13,350 bases of DNA, from contig JANXVV010000633.1 in assembly GCA_025351525.1 (NCBI GenBank), positions 1-13,350 of the forward strand, read 5' to 3'. This document shows positions 5,303-12,300 of this stretch, in pieces. The DNA is from Humisphaera sp. Its GTDB lineage: Bacteria > Planctomycetota > Phycisphaerae > Tepidisphaerales > Tepidisphaeraceae. The stretch's first letter is position 1; every line of letters begins with the position of its first letter. A program made the translations under genes and the position numbers. Below the pieces are notes generated by a model, which did no database searches, was not told where the DNA came from, and worked only from the letters and a program-made list of their open reading frames with translations.

Positions 5303-6451
5303 TCAACGACTCGTTTGAGTTGTGGCCTGCACACCGTTTAATGTCCCAAACCCGCCCATCTGCTCCTGACTGTCCAACAGTTTCCCTTTTTTCCCGAGAC
5401 TGATCAGATCCGCCACAATCGCGGTGTCGACGGAATCTCGATGTAGCGAACAACCCACGCCCGCCATCACTTTCGCGTAAGCCGACTGGGCTGAATCGAT
5501 CGTCACCGCGACCGGCGGAGCCACAGTCCCGGCGGCCCACGGGGATTGCAGCGGCGTCATGTTCCCGAATTCCGCCTCGGTCATCAGTGTGCCGTCCAGC
5601 AGTCCGTTCAAATCATAATCCACGTAGTTCCCGGTCTGATAGACACTGGCGTTGGGGTTGGCCTCGTAGAACGCGCGGTGAGCGCCGCTGACCGGGCCGG
5701 CGATGAAATAGTTGCCGATGATGTCGTGCTTGAATTTCCCCGCCGAATGGCCCAGGCTGTATCCCCCCACCTGCCAGTTGTAGACGATGTTATTGATGAG
5801 CTGAATGTTCCCCTTCCCCTTTGGATTACGTCCGTGATTATTGATCCATAGATTGTGGCTGAACGTGACGTTCTCACTTTCGCACAGGCACCCGAACCGC
5901 TGCGGCGCGATGCCGTTGCCGATGATCGAATTTTGCACGGTGATGTCACGACTCTGGGTCATGTCGATATTTTCCCAGCGGCCAAACTCGATCGAGAGAT
6001 GATCGAGCATGATGTTGCCGCCGCGATTGATCGCGACGGCGCTCTTCTTATTCTGCTTCTGCCCGGTGTCCCCCTGGCGGATTCGCAGGTGCCGGAGGAT
6101 GATATTGTGCGAGCCGGACAGCGAGACTTCATAGTTTCGCGTGCCAACGCCTTCACCCGGCGCGGTGTCGCCGTTGACAGTGATGTCGCTGGCGATGTGA
6201 AGGATCGATTCGAGCGGAACATACCCACCGACATCAAACACCACCGTGCGCGGCCCCTGGCTGACGGCGTCGCGCAGCGATCCCGGCCCGGCATCGCCCA
6301 GGTGGGTGACGTGATACATCACCCCGCCACGTCCTCCGGTGGCGTGCGCGCCGAAGCCCTCGGCATCTTCGAAGGATTTTTCCTGGGCGGAGGCGAAAAT
6401 CGGGACACCCAGGAAACCGATGAGCAGCATGATTTTACGAATGAGAGTCAC
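5303..6451 (-). CDS. Secreted pectate lyase-like protein (polysaccharide lyase family 1 type)
   Basis: The 382-residue protein starts with a signal peptide (KIMLLIGFLGVPIFASAQ, cleavage near residue 22). It then shows the PL1 parallel beta-helix signature. Near the N-terminus: 'EGFGAHATGGRGGVMYHVTHL' in parts (EGFGA, GGRGG, VTHL), GPGSLRDAV, RTVVFDVGG. Then GDTAPGEG, NIILRHLRIRQGD, LDHLSIEFG (Asp-His at 150-151), HGRNPKGKG (Arg208, the likely catalytic region) and NNIVYNW (220-226). Such enzymes cleave polygalacturonate by beta-elimination with calcium. At 'FGRWENIDM' the usual W-S-T-D-E-N calcium-site pattern is changed to R-W-E-N; I recall a PL1 subgroup with this form, so substrate may differ. 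The start is a GTG at 6449-6451 with GGAG five bases upstream. It is transcribed after the efflux pair but separated from it by a terminator. Confidence 0.88.
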   Translation of the reverse strand: MTLIRKIMLLIGFLGVPIFASAQEKSFEDAEGFGAHATGGRGGVMYHVTHLGDAGPGSLRDAVSQGPRTVVFDVGGYVPLESILHIASDITVNGDTAPGEGVGTRNYEVSLSGSHNIILRHLRIRQGDTGQKQNKKSAVAINRGGNIMLDHLSIEFGRWENIDMTQSRDITVQNSIIGNGIAPQRFGCLCESENVTFSHNLWINNHGRNPKGKGNIQLINNIVYNWQVGGYSLGHSAGKFKHDIIGNYFIAGPVSGAHRAFYEANPNASVYQTGNYVDYDLNGLLDGTLMTEAEFGNMTPLQSPWAAGTVAPPVAVTIDSAQSAYAKVMAGVGCSLHRDSVDTAIVADLISLGKKGKLLDSQEQMGGFGTLNGVQATTQTSR

Positions 6452-6485
6452 AGGTGCTCCGAAATTATTTCAATGAGATGATTGC

Positions 6486-6500
6486 CACGTTTTTAACGTG
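6486..6500. promoter_or_regulatory. Small palindrome upstream of the pectate lyase gene
   Basis: CACGTT-TTT-AACGTG is a perfect 6-bp inverted repeat about 35-50 bases before the GTG start at 6451, a plausible place for an operator. There is no second copy in the window and no recognised regulator site, so this is a position-based guess. Confidence 0.25.
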
Positions 6501-6607
6501 TGACAACGATAGAAAACTTCACACGACACCGGCACTTCAAATTGCGCGATTTTGGAGTGTTACGCGTCGGATTGATGAAGTCGCACGATTTTCAGTGAGA
6601 AGAAAAC

Positions 6608-6624
6608 GTGGCCCTCCGGGCCAC
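6608..6624 (-). terminator. Rho-independent terminator of the efflux operon
   Basis: GTGGCCC and GGGCCAC form a perfect 7-bp stem with a 3-base loop. Read on the minus strand the stem is followed by GTTTTCTTCTC. It lies 32 bases after the HlyD-family stop at 6657 and before the pectate lyase gene, so it marks the operon's end. Confidence 0.8.
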
Positions 6625-6656
6625 CGCTAAACTTTAATATGGATGCTGTTTTGAGG

Positions 6657-8327
6657 TTAATTCGCCGCTGCTGCCGCACCTGCGGGGGAGGCGGTTTTAG
6701 CGGGGGACGCCGCACCGGATTTCTTACCGCCGGCCAGCTTGCCGGTGGGACGCGTCGAGGGGGCGATCTTGATCCCGGCTCTTTCCAGGAGCGTACGGCC
6801 TTGGCCGATTTGCAGGCGCACGATGTCTTGGCCGCTCTCCAATCCGGTACGGGCCTCGGCATGGGTTTCAGTGCTCTGCCCGATGGTGACTTTGACCGGC
6901 TTTACTTCATCCCCGAGACGCGCAAAAACATAATTATCCGCCCCCGCAGAATAGATGCAGTCCAACGGAATTGCCAGCACGCCGCTCAGATGTTCGCAGA
7001 AAATTTCCGCCCGCACGGATTCGGAGGGCTTCAAATCGCCGGCGACAAAATCCAGAGTCAAATCGACCGGGTATTCCTTCGAGTCCGGGTTGAACCAGCG
7101 CTGGCTCATATCCGCGATCGGGCTGATGCGAGACACCCAAGCCGACACTTCCATGGGCTTGGTGCCGCGCTGGATGCGCACGATCGCCCGCATTGGGTTT
7201 GCATCATCAATCCGAATCCGCGTCCGCTGCGATTCCGGAATGCGAATCACGGCCTTCATGCTGGACGTGTCGGGCAGGCGAATCAGCAGTTGCTTGTCGC
7301 GAACCGTGGCCCCTTCCTGAATCGGGATGATGGCGTTTCGATCGAGGCTCGAGGCATAGATGACGAATCCGGCATTCGGCGCTTTGATCGTGCAGTATTC
7401 CAACTGCTCGCGCTGTTCGTCGTATTGCGTCTGGATGATGCGAACCTGAGTCGATACCGCGCGGGTCACTGCCTGCTTCTGGGTTAGATTCGCGGCGTTC
7501 TCGGCGCGGGTGTGCTCGAGCTTCTGCTGAGCCTGAGCCATCGCGCTCTGATAGGTCGTCTCATCTTTTTTATGCTGGTACGTCAGCAAAACCATCAGGG
7601 CCGTCTTTGCCTTGTCTCGCGCATTCACGGCGGTCGTGATATCCAGTTCGGCCTTCTTCACATCCGACGGCGTGACGAACCCTTTGCCAAACAGGGCCAT
7701 CGTGTTGTTCTGGTCATCCTGCTTATTGGCCAGCATCTGATCGGCCATCTTCAGTTGCGTATCGGCGTCTTCGCGGGCCTGGGGGAAAGTGCCTTTTTCA
7801 TAGGCTTCCAGATCGATCTTCGACAATTCCAGCGCAACTTCCGCCGCCGCCAGATTGGCGGCGTTCTGGCTCTTTTGAATTTCCTCAAACTGCTGGGCGG
7901 TGATCAGATTCGCCTGTGCGGTTTCCAGACTCGCTTTCAGATCATCCACTTTATGTTTGATGGTCGAGGAATCGACGGTCACCAGCACTTCGCCAGGTTT
8001 CACGGAAGAGCCTTCGGGAACAACATAGGTGATGGTGTTGATGCCCTCGACGTGATTCACCACGTCGATGTTGTCCACCGCCGCCAGTTCGCCGTCTTTC
8101 GAGATCTTCACATCCAGATCCATCGGCCTGACAGTATAGAGACTACTGCTGCTGATGTTCGAGCTGTCCGATCCCGCGCGCTGAGACCTCCACGCATATC
8201 CGCCACCGCCCAACAGCACGATCGCCGGCACGACTACCCAGACCCACCAACGGCGGGCGGGCTTCACTGAAACTGCATATGTGGGATTCAATTCTGTCAC
8301 GTTCTTTAATACCGCCGTCATCGTCAT
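6657..8327 (-). CDS. HlyD/MacA-family efflux adaptor (membrane fusion protein)
   Basis: The 556-residue protein has a short cytoplasmic N-terminus and one membrane span at about 28-45 (WVWVVVPAIVLLGGGGYAW). A barrel-sandwich (lipoyl-like) half follows around 68-120 (VDNIDVVNHVEG, VPEGSSVKPGEVLVTVD). A long alpha-helical, Q/K/A-rich coiled coil spans about 125-330, and the returning half is at about 335-385 (YCTIKAPNAGFVIYA, IQEGATVRDKQLLIRLPD). Beta-barrel and membrane-proximal domains follow, then a low-complexity Ala/Pro/Lys tail from about 520. Such adaptors bridge an inner-membrane pump and a TolC-type channel. The ATG overlaps the TGA of the upstream TolC-family gene in ATGA (8324-8327), so translation is probably coupled. 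It is longer than the 371-aa MacA because of the coiled coil and tail. No pump gene is adjacent. Confidence 0.92.
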   Translation of the reverse strand: MTMTAVLKNVTELNPTYAVSVKPARRWWVWVVVPAIVLLGGGGYAWRSQRAGSDSSNISSSSLYTVRPMDLDVKISKDGELAAVDNIDVVNHVEGINTITYVVPEGSSVKPGEVLVTVDSSTIKHKVDDLKASLETAQANLITAQQFEEIQKSQNAANLAAAEVALELSKIDLEAYEKGTFPQAREDADTQLKMADQMLANKQDDQNNTMALFGKGFVTPSDVKKAELDITTAVNARDKAKTALMVLLTYQHKKDETTYQSAMAQAQQKLEHTRAENAANLTQKQAVTRAVSTQVRIIQTQYDEQREQLEYCTIKAPNAGFVIYASSLDRNAIIPIQEGATVRDKQLLIRLPDTSSMKAVIRIPESQRTRIRIDDANPMRAIVRIQRGTKPMEVSAWVSRISPIADMSQRWFNPDSKEYPVDLTLDFVAGDLKPSESVRAEIFCEHLSGVLAIPLDCIYSAGADNYVFARLGDEVKPVKVTIGQSTETHAEARTGLESGQDIVRLQIGQGRTLLERAGIKIAPSTRPTGKLAGGKKSGAASPAKTASPAGAAAAAN

Positions 8328-10219
8328 TTGTTCATGTTGCCCGCGTCGAACTTTTGCAGATCGGCCCGCAGGTCCGATAACTTTTTATCCGCCTCGCGGG
8401 CACTGGTCCGGTCCATGGAATAACCCAGCGTTCCGGCGGTCGGATCCACGCGCAGCGTGCCGGTGCTGCGAAGATAGCGCAGAATGGCAACCTGCAAATT
8501 CGACAGCGCCCGCTCGTAACCATCCTGCGCGCTGAGCAGCGATTGCTGCGATTCGACCACGTCCCGGGAATCGACGGCTCCCAGTTTGAGCAACTCATAC
8601 GAATACTGCAGGCGTCGCTGGGCCAAATCGGTGTTGCGGCGTTGGATCGCCATTGAGGTTTCGGCGGAGTTGATCGTTCGCACCGAGTCGCGCACCTCCA
8701 CGATCACTTGGTCACGCAATCCATTATAATTGCGGCCGGCGCGCTCGAGCAGAATCAGCGAACGGCGATAGATGTTCCGCTCGGCAAGCCGATCCACCGG
8801 CAGATCGACGGTGATGCCTGCCGAATAGGTCGCGGTGCGATTGTCGAATCGGCTGGCAAGCGTATCGCGCCGATTGCCCACCTGGGTTTGCGCCACCAAT
8901 TCCACATCCGGCAGCAAACCGTTTTTAGCCACCAGTGTTCCACGCCGGGCGTCGTCGATCTCATCCTCCGCCGTCTTCAAATCGAGCCGATATTTCACCG
9001 CCAACCCCTCGGCATCCTCGCGCTCCAGATCGGGCGGCGTTACATCCAATTCCTCGGCCACCACGTCCAGATTGTTGTCGATCGGCATCCCCAGCAACAG
9101 CTTGAAGTCATCGATCGACTGCTGATATTGCGTCTGCGAATCCACCAGCGAACTCTCGGCGAACAGCTGCGCCTGAAGCGCGCGCTGCACCCCCAGATAA
9201 TTGATCCGCCCGGCGGAATAGAGCGACTCGGTCTGCTGCGTCAACGTCAACAAATTCGTGTAATTCACCCGGCGATTGATCACGCTTTTTTGCAGGGCCA
9301 CCAGACTGAAATACTGGCTGGCGACATTCAGCGAGAACTGACGGCGGAAATCCTCAAAAGTGCGCACCTGATAGACCAGCCGTCGTTCGCTTTCGATGAG
9401 CGGTTCGAGGTTCACCAGGCCCGCCCCGCGAAGTAATGGGATGGAACCGGAGAGGGCGGCGCTGGCGCTTTCACCGTTGGTGATATTGCCGTGGAGCGCG
9501 TCGACGAAAGTCACCAGCGTCTGCGCGACGATTTGACCCCCATAGGGCAACCGCTGGCGAACCCCGGCGTTTCCGGTGGCAGTCAACGCCGAGCGATAAC
9601 TGATATCTTTTTGTCCACCGGTGTAAGCCAGCGAACCGTTGGCAAAGGGGATCGGGTCGAACAGATGCCGTTGGAGCGTGACGTCCAGCGTGCTGAGATA
9701 AAGATCCTCCATCGCCGTTTCGTAATCGCGGCCATGTTGGACGCCGAACCGGATCGCGCCGAACAGGTCGACGCGAATCGGTTGTTGCTCGGGTCCGGGT
9801 GGGGAAAGGCGAAGTCGCTCGACTGCCCGGCGTTCGGCGGCAACGATGCCAAACCCACCGGTGCGCGAGGAGGGTTGCGTCGACGCATCGGACAAGTGTG
9901 CCGGCTGTGGGCCGAACGATTGTTGCGGGGTGGGGCTGAGCCGAGCGAAAGGCACTATCATCCGCAGCGGTTCCATCGGTGGAATCGCCGGCGGTGGTTT
10001 GGGGGTGAAAGGCAGAATCGCAAACGCGCGCTTCGGGGGATCAACCGGCACCACCGTCGTATTCGACACCGCTTCGGGTTGGTAGCCTAGCGTCGTCTGT
10101 TTGCGATTTTTGAGGATGTCGTAGACCTGCCGATCCGCCGACTCCCGATACGATTCCGCACTGCAACCGGTCAGCAGCCCCAGAATGGATAAAATAAGAA
10201 TAGCCCTGCGCGAAATCAT
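8324..10219 (-). CDS. TolC-family outer-membrane efflux lipoprotein
   Basis: From the ATG at 10219 the product is 631 residues. It starts MISRRAILILSILGLLTGCS, a lipoprotein signal with the modified cysteine at 19. About 110 proline-rich residues follow (TPKPPPAIPPMEP, SPTPQQSFGPQP), and the channel part begins near residue 150. Paired helical repeats typical of outer-membrane efflux proteins are visible: 'LNVASQYFSLVALQKSV', 'ESLYSAGRINYLGVQRALQAQL', 'YRLDLKTAEDEIDDARRGTLVAKNGLLPDVEL' in parts, and 'YSYELLKLGAVDSRDVVESQQSLLSAQ'. TolC-like proteins form a trimeric tunnel through the outer membrane. The frame runs upstream to 10357, but that extension is encoded by a GGCGTCTCGCC repeat and is rejected. 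The ribosome-binding site is weak. It forms an operon with the adaptor gene. Confidence 0.92.
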   Translation of the reverse strand: MISRRAILILSILGLLTGCSAESYRESADRQVYDILKNRKQTTLGYQPEAVSNTTVVPVDPPKRAFAILPFTPKPPPAIPPMEPLRMIVPFARLSPTPQQSFGPQPAHLSDASTQPSSRTGGFGIVAAERRAVERLRLSPPGPEQQPIRVDLFGAIRFGVQHGRDYETAMEDLYLSTLDVTLQRHLFDPIPFANGSLAYTGGQKDISYRSALTATGNAGVRQRLPYGGQIVAQTLVTFVDALHGNITNGESASAALSGSIPLLRGAGLVNLEPLIESERRLVYQVRTFEDFRRQFSLNVASQYFSLVALQKSVINRRVNYTNLLTLTQQTESLYSAGRINYLGVQRALQAQLFAESSLVDSQTQYQQSIDDFKLLLGMPIDNNLDVVAEELDVTPPDLEREDAEGLAVKYRLDLKTAEDEIDDARRGTLVAKNGLLPDVELVAQTQVGNRRDTLASRFDNRTATYSAGITVDLPVDRLAERNIYRRSLILLERAGRNYNGLRDQVIVEVRDSVRTINSAETSMAIQRRNTDLAQRRLQYSYELLKLGAVDSRDVVESQQSLLSAQDGYERALSNLQVAILRYLRSTGTLRVDPTAGTLGYSMDRTSAREADKKLSDLRADLQKFDAGNMNK

Positions 10220-10308
10220 CGTGTAACCACTACCGCGATGGCGGGCATTCGTTTTTCGGAACGCCCCTCGAAAAACAATTTGCCACGGCTCGGAGCTTGT
10301 GAAAAATG

Positions 10309-10355
10309 GTGGCATGGGCGTCTCGCCCGTGCTCTTGCATTTTAAAAGCACGGGC
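10309..10355. repeat. GGCGTCTCGCC palindromic repeat, copy 2
   Basis: GTGGCATGGGCGTCTCGCC at 10309-10327 matches the reverse complement of the right arm at 4188-4209 with one change. GCCCGTGCT (10325-10333) and AGCACGGGC (10347-10355) form a 9-bp stem. It sits in the 266-base divergent gap between the efflux operon and the TLD-protein gene and artificially lengthens open frames on both strands. Confidence 0.75.
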
Positions 10356-10485
10356 AAAATGTCTCATCGAGTCCGCGAGGCCAATCTTGCATTGCCGCAA
10401 ACGCCGTGGTATCGTTTTCACGGGCATTTCAGATCGAAGAATCCATGGACCCCGATGGACGAATGGTTTACAGGATGGGAGTCCT

Positions 10486-11244
10486 ATGCGTGGGAAGAAA
10501 AAGGGTCGCGGCGCGCGACTGGTTTTGATCGGTCTATCGCTGCTTGGCGTGGCCGGCGCGAAGGCGAGTTCACTGGTGGTGGGCGGGAGCGGGCTGCTCA
10601 CGCAGAGCGGTGCCAATCAGCTTGCCGCGGCACTGGGTGAAGGAGATTTGACGCTGACGAATGTGTTCGCCCATGGCGTGGGCGATGGGAAGACGGCCAG
10701 CACTTTTCACAGCGCTGTTGACGGCCTGGGCCGGACATTCTCCGTGCTGGAAGTGACTGCCGTCGGCAGCACAAGCACCAGCCTGATCGTCGGGGGATAC
10801 GATCCGCTGAGTTGGAACAGTTCAGGAAGCTATAACAACGCGGTCGCGGACAGCCTGCGCACGGCCTTTTTATTCAATCTCACTTCGTCCACCATTGTAA
10901 GCGAAAAACTCGGGGCGGCAGACGGCAACGCGGGAATGTCGCAAACCGGGAACGATCCCGGTTACGGCCCGTGGTTTGGCGGCGGCCCGGACCTCCGCGT
11001 CAACGCATCGTTGACCACCGGTTTCGCGTATCAAATCAGCTATGGCCCGACCGGTCAGGCCGGGACGACCATCTTCGGTGCGGCATTCGGCGGCGGAGGC
11101 TTGACGCCCACCTATGCGCGGATCGAGGTCTTCACGATCGCCGACGGCGTTCCCGCCCCGCTTCCCGCAACGGCATTGGCCGGCGCGGTGCTGATGGGCG
11201 GGATTGGTTTGTTAAGGGTGACGCGCCAGAAGGTGACGGCTTAG
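10486..11244 (+). CDS. PEP_CTERM-anchored TLD domain-containing protein
   Basis: From the ATG at 10486 (GGGAG at 10477-10481, 4-base spacing) the product is 252 residues. A basic start (MRGKKKGRGAR) and hydrophobic run give a signal peptide ending near AKASS (25-29). Residues about 45-220 look like a TLD domain: FHSAVDGLGRTFSVLEV, then 'SLIVGGYDPLSWNSSGSYNN' (99-118), AFLFNL (127-132), 'YGPWFGGGPDLRV' and the closing 'ARIEVFTI'. The C-terminus carries a PEP-CTERM-type sorting tail: VPAPLPA (222-228), a hydrophobic span (229-243) and a basic end (RVTRQK). It should be exported and processed by an exosortase/archaeosortase-type enzyme, which is not in this window. The biochemical role of bacterial TLD domains is unknown. 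The frame stays open back to 10306 through a repeat; that extension is rejected. Confidence 0.88.
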   Translation: MRGKKKGRGARLVLIGLSLLGVAGAKASSLVVGGSGLLTQSGANQLAAALGEGDLTLTNVFAHGVGDGKTASTFHSAVDGLGRTFSVLEVTAVGSTSTSLIVGGYDPLSWNSSGSYNNAVADSLRTAFLFNLTSSTIVSEKLGAADGNAGMSQTGNDPGYGPWFGGGPDLRVNASLTTGFAYQISYGPTGQAGTTIFGAAFGGGGLTPTYARIEVFTIADGVPAPLPATALAGAVLMGGIGLLRVTRQKVTA

Positions 11245-11254
11245 CCGCAAGCGC

Positions 11255-11298
11255 CAGTCCCCTGCCGCCGCTGCGGCGGTCGAGGACGACCGCCCTCC
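11255..11298 (+). repeat. Interspersed hairpin repeat, copy C
   Basis: This copy has the same core as copies A and B, with three extra bases (GCTGCGGCGG for GCAGCGG), which lengthens the hairpin to an 8-bp GGCGGTCG-AGGA-CGACCGCC stem. It lies 10 bases past the TLD-protein stop and 16 bases before the convergent gene's stop, so it could act as a shared transcript-end hairpin. Confidence 0.85.
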
Positions 11299-11314
11299 AA
11301 CTTCGGCGGGGCAT

Positions 11315-12064
11315 TCAACTTCGCGAGGCGATCGCGCTCGACAGCGGCCGCAGAATCCGCGGCACGATGTAAGAACTGCACAGCGATTCGGCCCGCTCGG
11401 TCATTTCCCCAAACAACTTTTCCATCGGTTCCTTCGGTCGATCGCCCCAATATCGGCGAAGGATCAGATACACGCTGATTACGTCATTCGAGTAGTCACC
11501 CGTTCGCACCTGATAGCTGTTCGTGCGGGTGATGACGTCGATGCGCGCCTGCAAACGGCAATCTTCACTGAGAGCCACCGTCACGCTCGGCTGAATGTCC
11601 ACCGCCTTCGCACCGGCCTCTTCCAGCAGCGATGCCAGCGGTGACTGCGGCATCAGACCTTCCGCCACCACCTCGTCGTGATTGCCGCGGAACGACAGAT
11701 CGAATCCGAACAAGACGTCGAGATGATCGATCTCCACCGGGCTGATCCCAAGGTCATACGGGGCCAATTCTAAAACCAGCTGATGGATCTTCATCGAGTC
11801 TTCGATGCTGGAAGGATTGACGTGACCGCTCAAAAGCCGTTTGGCTTCGAGGGTGACCCAGCGATAGCTGTCGCTCTCGCGGCTTTCTTCGATGCAGAGG
11901 TCGCCGTTGTCGTGCTTTCGGAATCGCGACAGGGAAGGGTATTCCTTCTGGACGCGCTCGAAAAAATGCAGAACGGTCTCGCGAGAATGCGGCAGATTCA
12001 GCTGCGTGCTGAGCCGCATGTTGACGTAGAAATCATCGCAAAATGCGGAAAACGGATTGTACAT
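11315..12064 (-). CDS. Conserved protein of unknown function (249 aa)
   Basis: The start MYNPFSAFCDDFYVNMRL at 12064 is supported by GGGAG about 7 bases upstream; the frame continues upstream to 12172 only through a repeat, so that part is left out. The protein has no signal peptide or membrane span and should be cytoplasmic. Visible phrases are 'LPHSRETVLHFFERVQKEYP', 'SRFRKHDNGDLCIEE', 'SYRWVTLEAKRL', 'EIDHLDVLFGFDL..GNHDEVVAEGL', and a C-terminal 'YLILRRYWG'. I recall very similar openings in planctomycete proteins annotated as hypothetical; this is memory, not a search. The mix of conserved acidic, histidine and arginine residues does not match an enzyme family I can name. It diverges from holA across a 236-base gap. 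Confidence 0.82.
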   Translation of the reverse strand: MYNPFSAFCDDFYVNMRLSTQLNLPHSRETVLHFFERVQKEYPSLSRFRKHDNGDLCIEESRESDSYRWVTLEAKRLLSGHVNPSSIEDSMKIHQLVLELAPYDLGISPVEIDHLDVLFGFDLSFRGNHDEVVAEGLMPQSPLASLLEEAGAKAVDIQPSVTVALSEDCRLQARIDVITRTNSYQVRTGDYSNDVISVYLILRRYWGDRPKEPMEKLFGEMTERAESLCSSYIVPRILRPLSSAIASRS

Positions 12065-12116
12065 CACTATCTCCCTTAAGCCCTGGCCCTGAACAATTTC
12101 GATGGCGAAACAGCTT

Positions 12117-12167
12117 GTATTGCAGGCTTCGAGCCCGCCTCGCCAGATGCAGGCTGAAGGCCCGCAC
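12117..12167. repeat. GCAGGCT-type interspersed element
   Basis: Two imperfect direct units, TGCAGGCTTCGAGCCCGCC (12120-12138) and TGCAGGCTGAAGGCCCGCA, flank TCGCCAGA. Read on the minus strand it resembles 'GGCTTGCAGCCTGCATCTGGCGAGGC'-style elements (shortened) that I recall from planctomycete genomes. It lies between the divergent starts of the unknown gene and holA. One copy is seen here. Confidence 0.45.
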
Positions 12168-12300
12168 CACAATTTCCACGCACGGCTTCAGTTATTATCG
12201 GTCGTTCGCCCATGGGAAAATGACTGAATCCCCTGTTAAACGAAAGTTCTTCCCTGCCGGTTCGATTGACCTTCGGGTTTTCAGGGAATAGAACGGTGCA

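Noticed and set aside
6639..9436. Long plus-strand frames opposite the efflux genes
   Set aside because: They are histidine/arginine-rich shadows of the adaptor and channel genes, without ribosome-binding sites or motifs.
10220..10357. Upstream extension of the TolC-family gene to an ATG at 10357
   Set aside because: The extra 46 residues are encoded by the GGCGTCTCGCC repeat, and a clear lipoprotein signal peptide starts at 10219.
10306..10485. Upstream extension of the TLD-protein gene to an ATG at 10306
   Set aside because: The added 60 residues come from the repeat. The signal peptide and the ribosome-binding site place the start at 10486.
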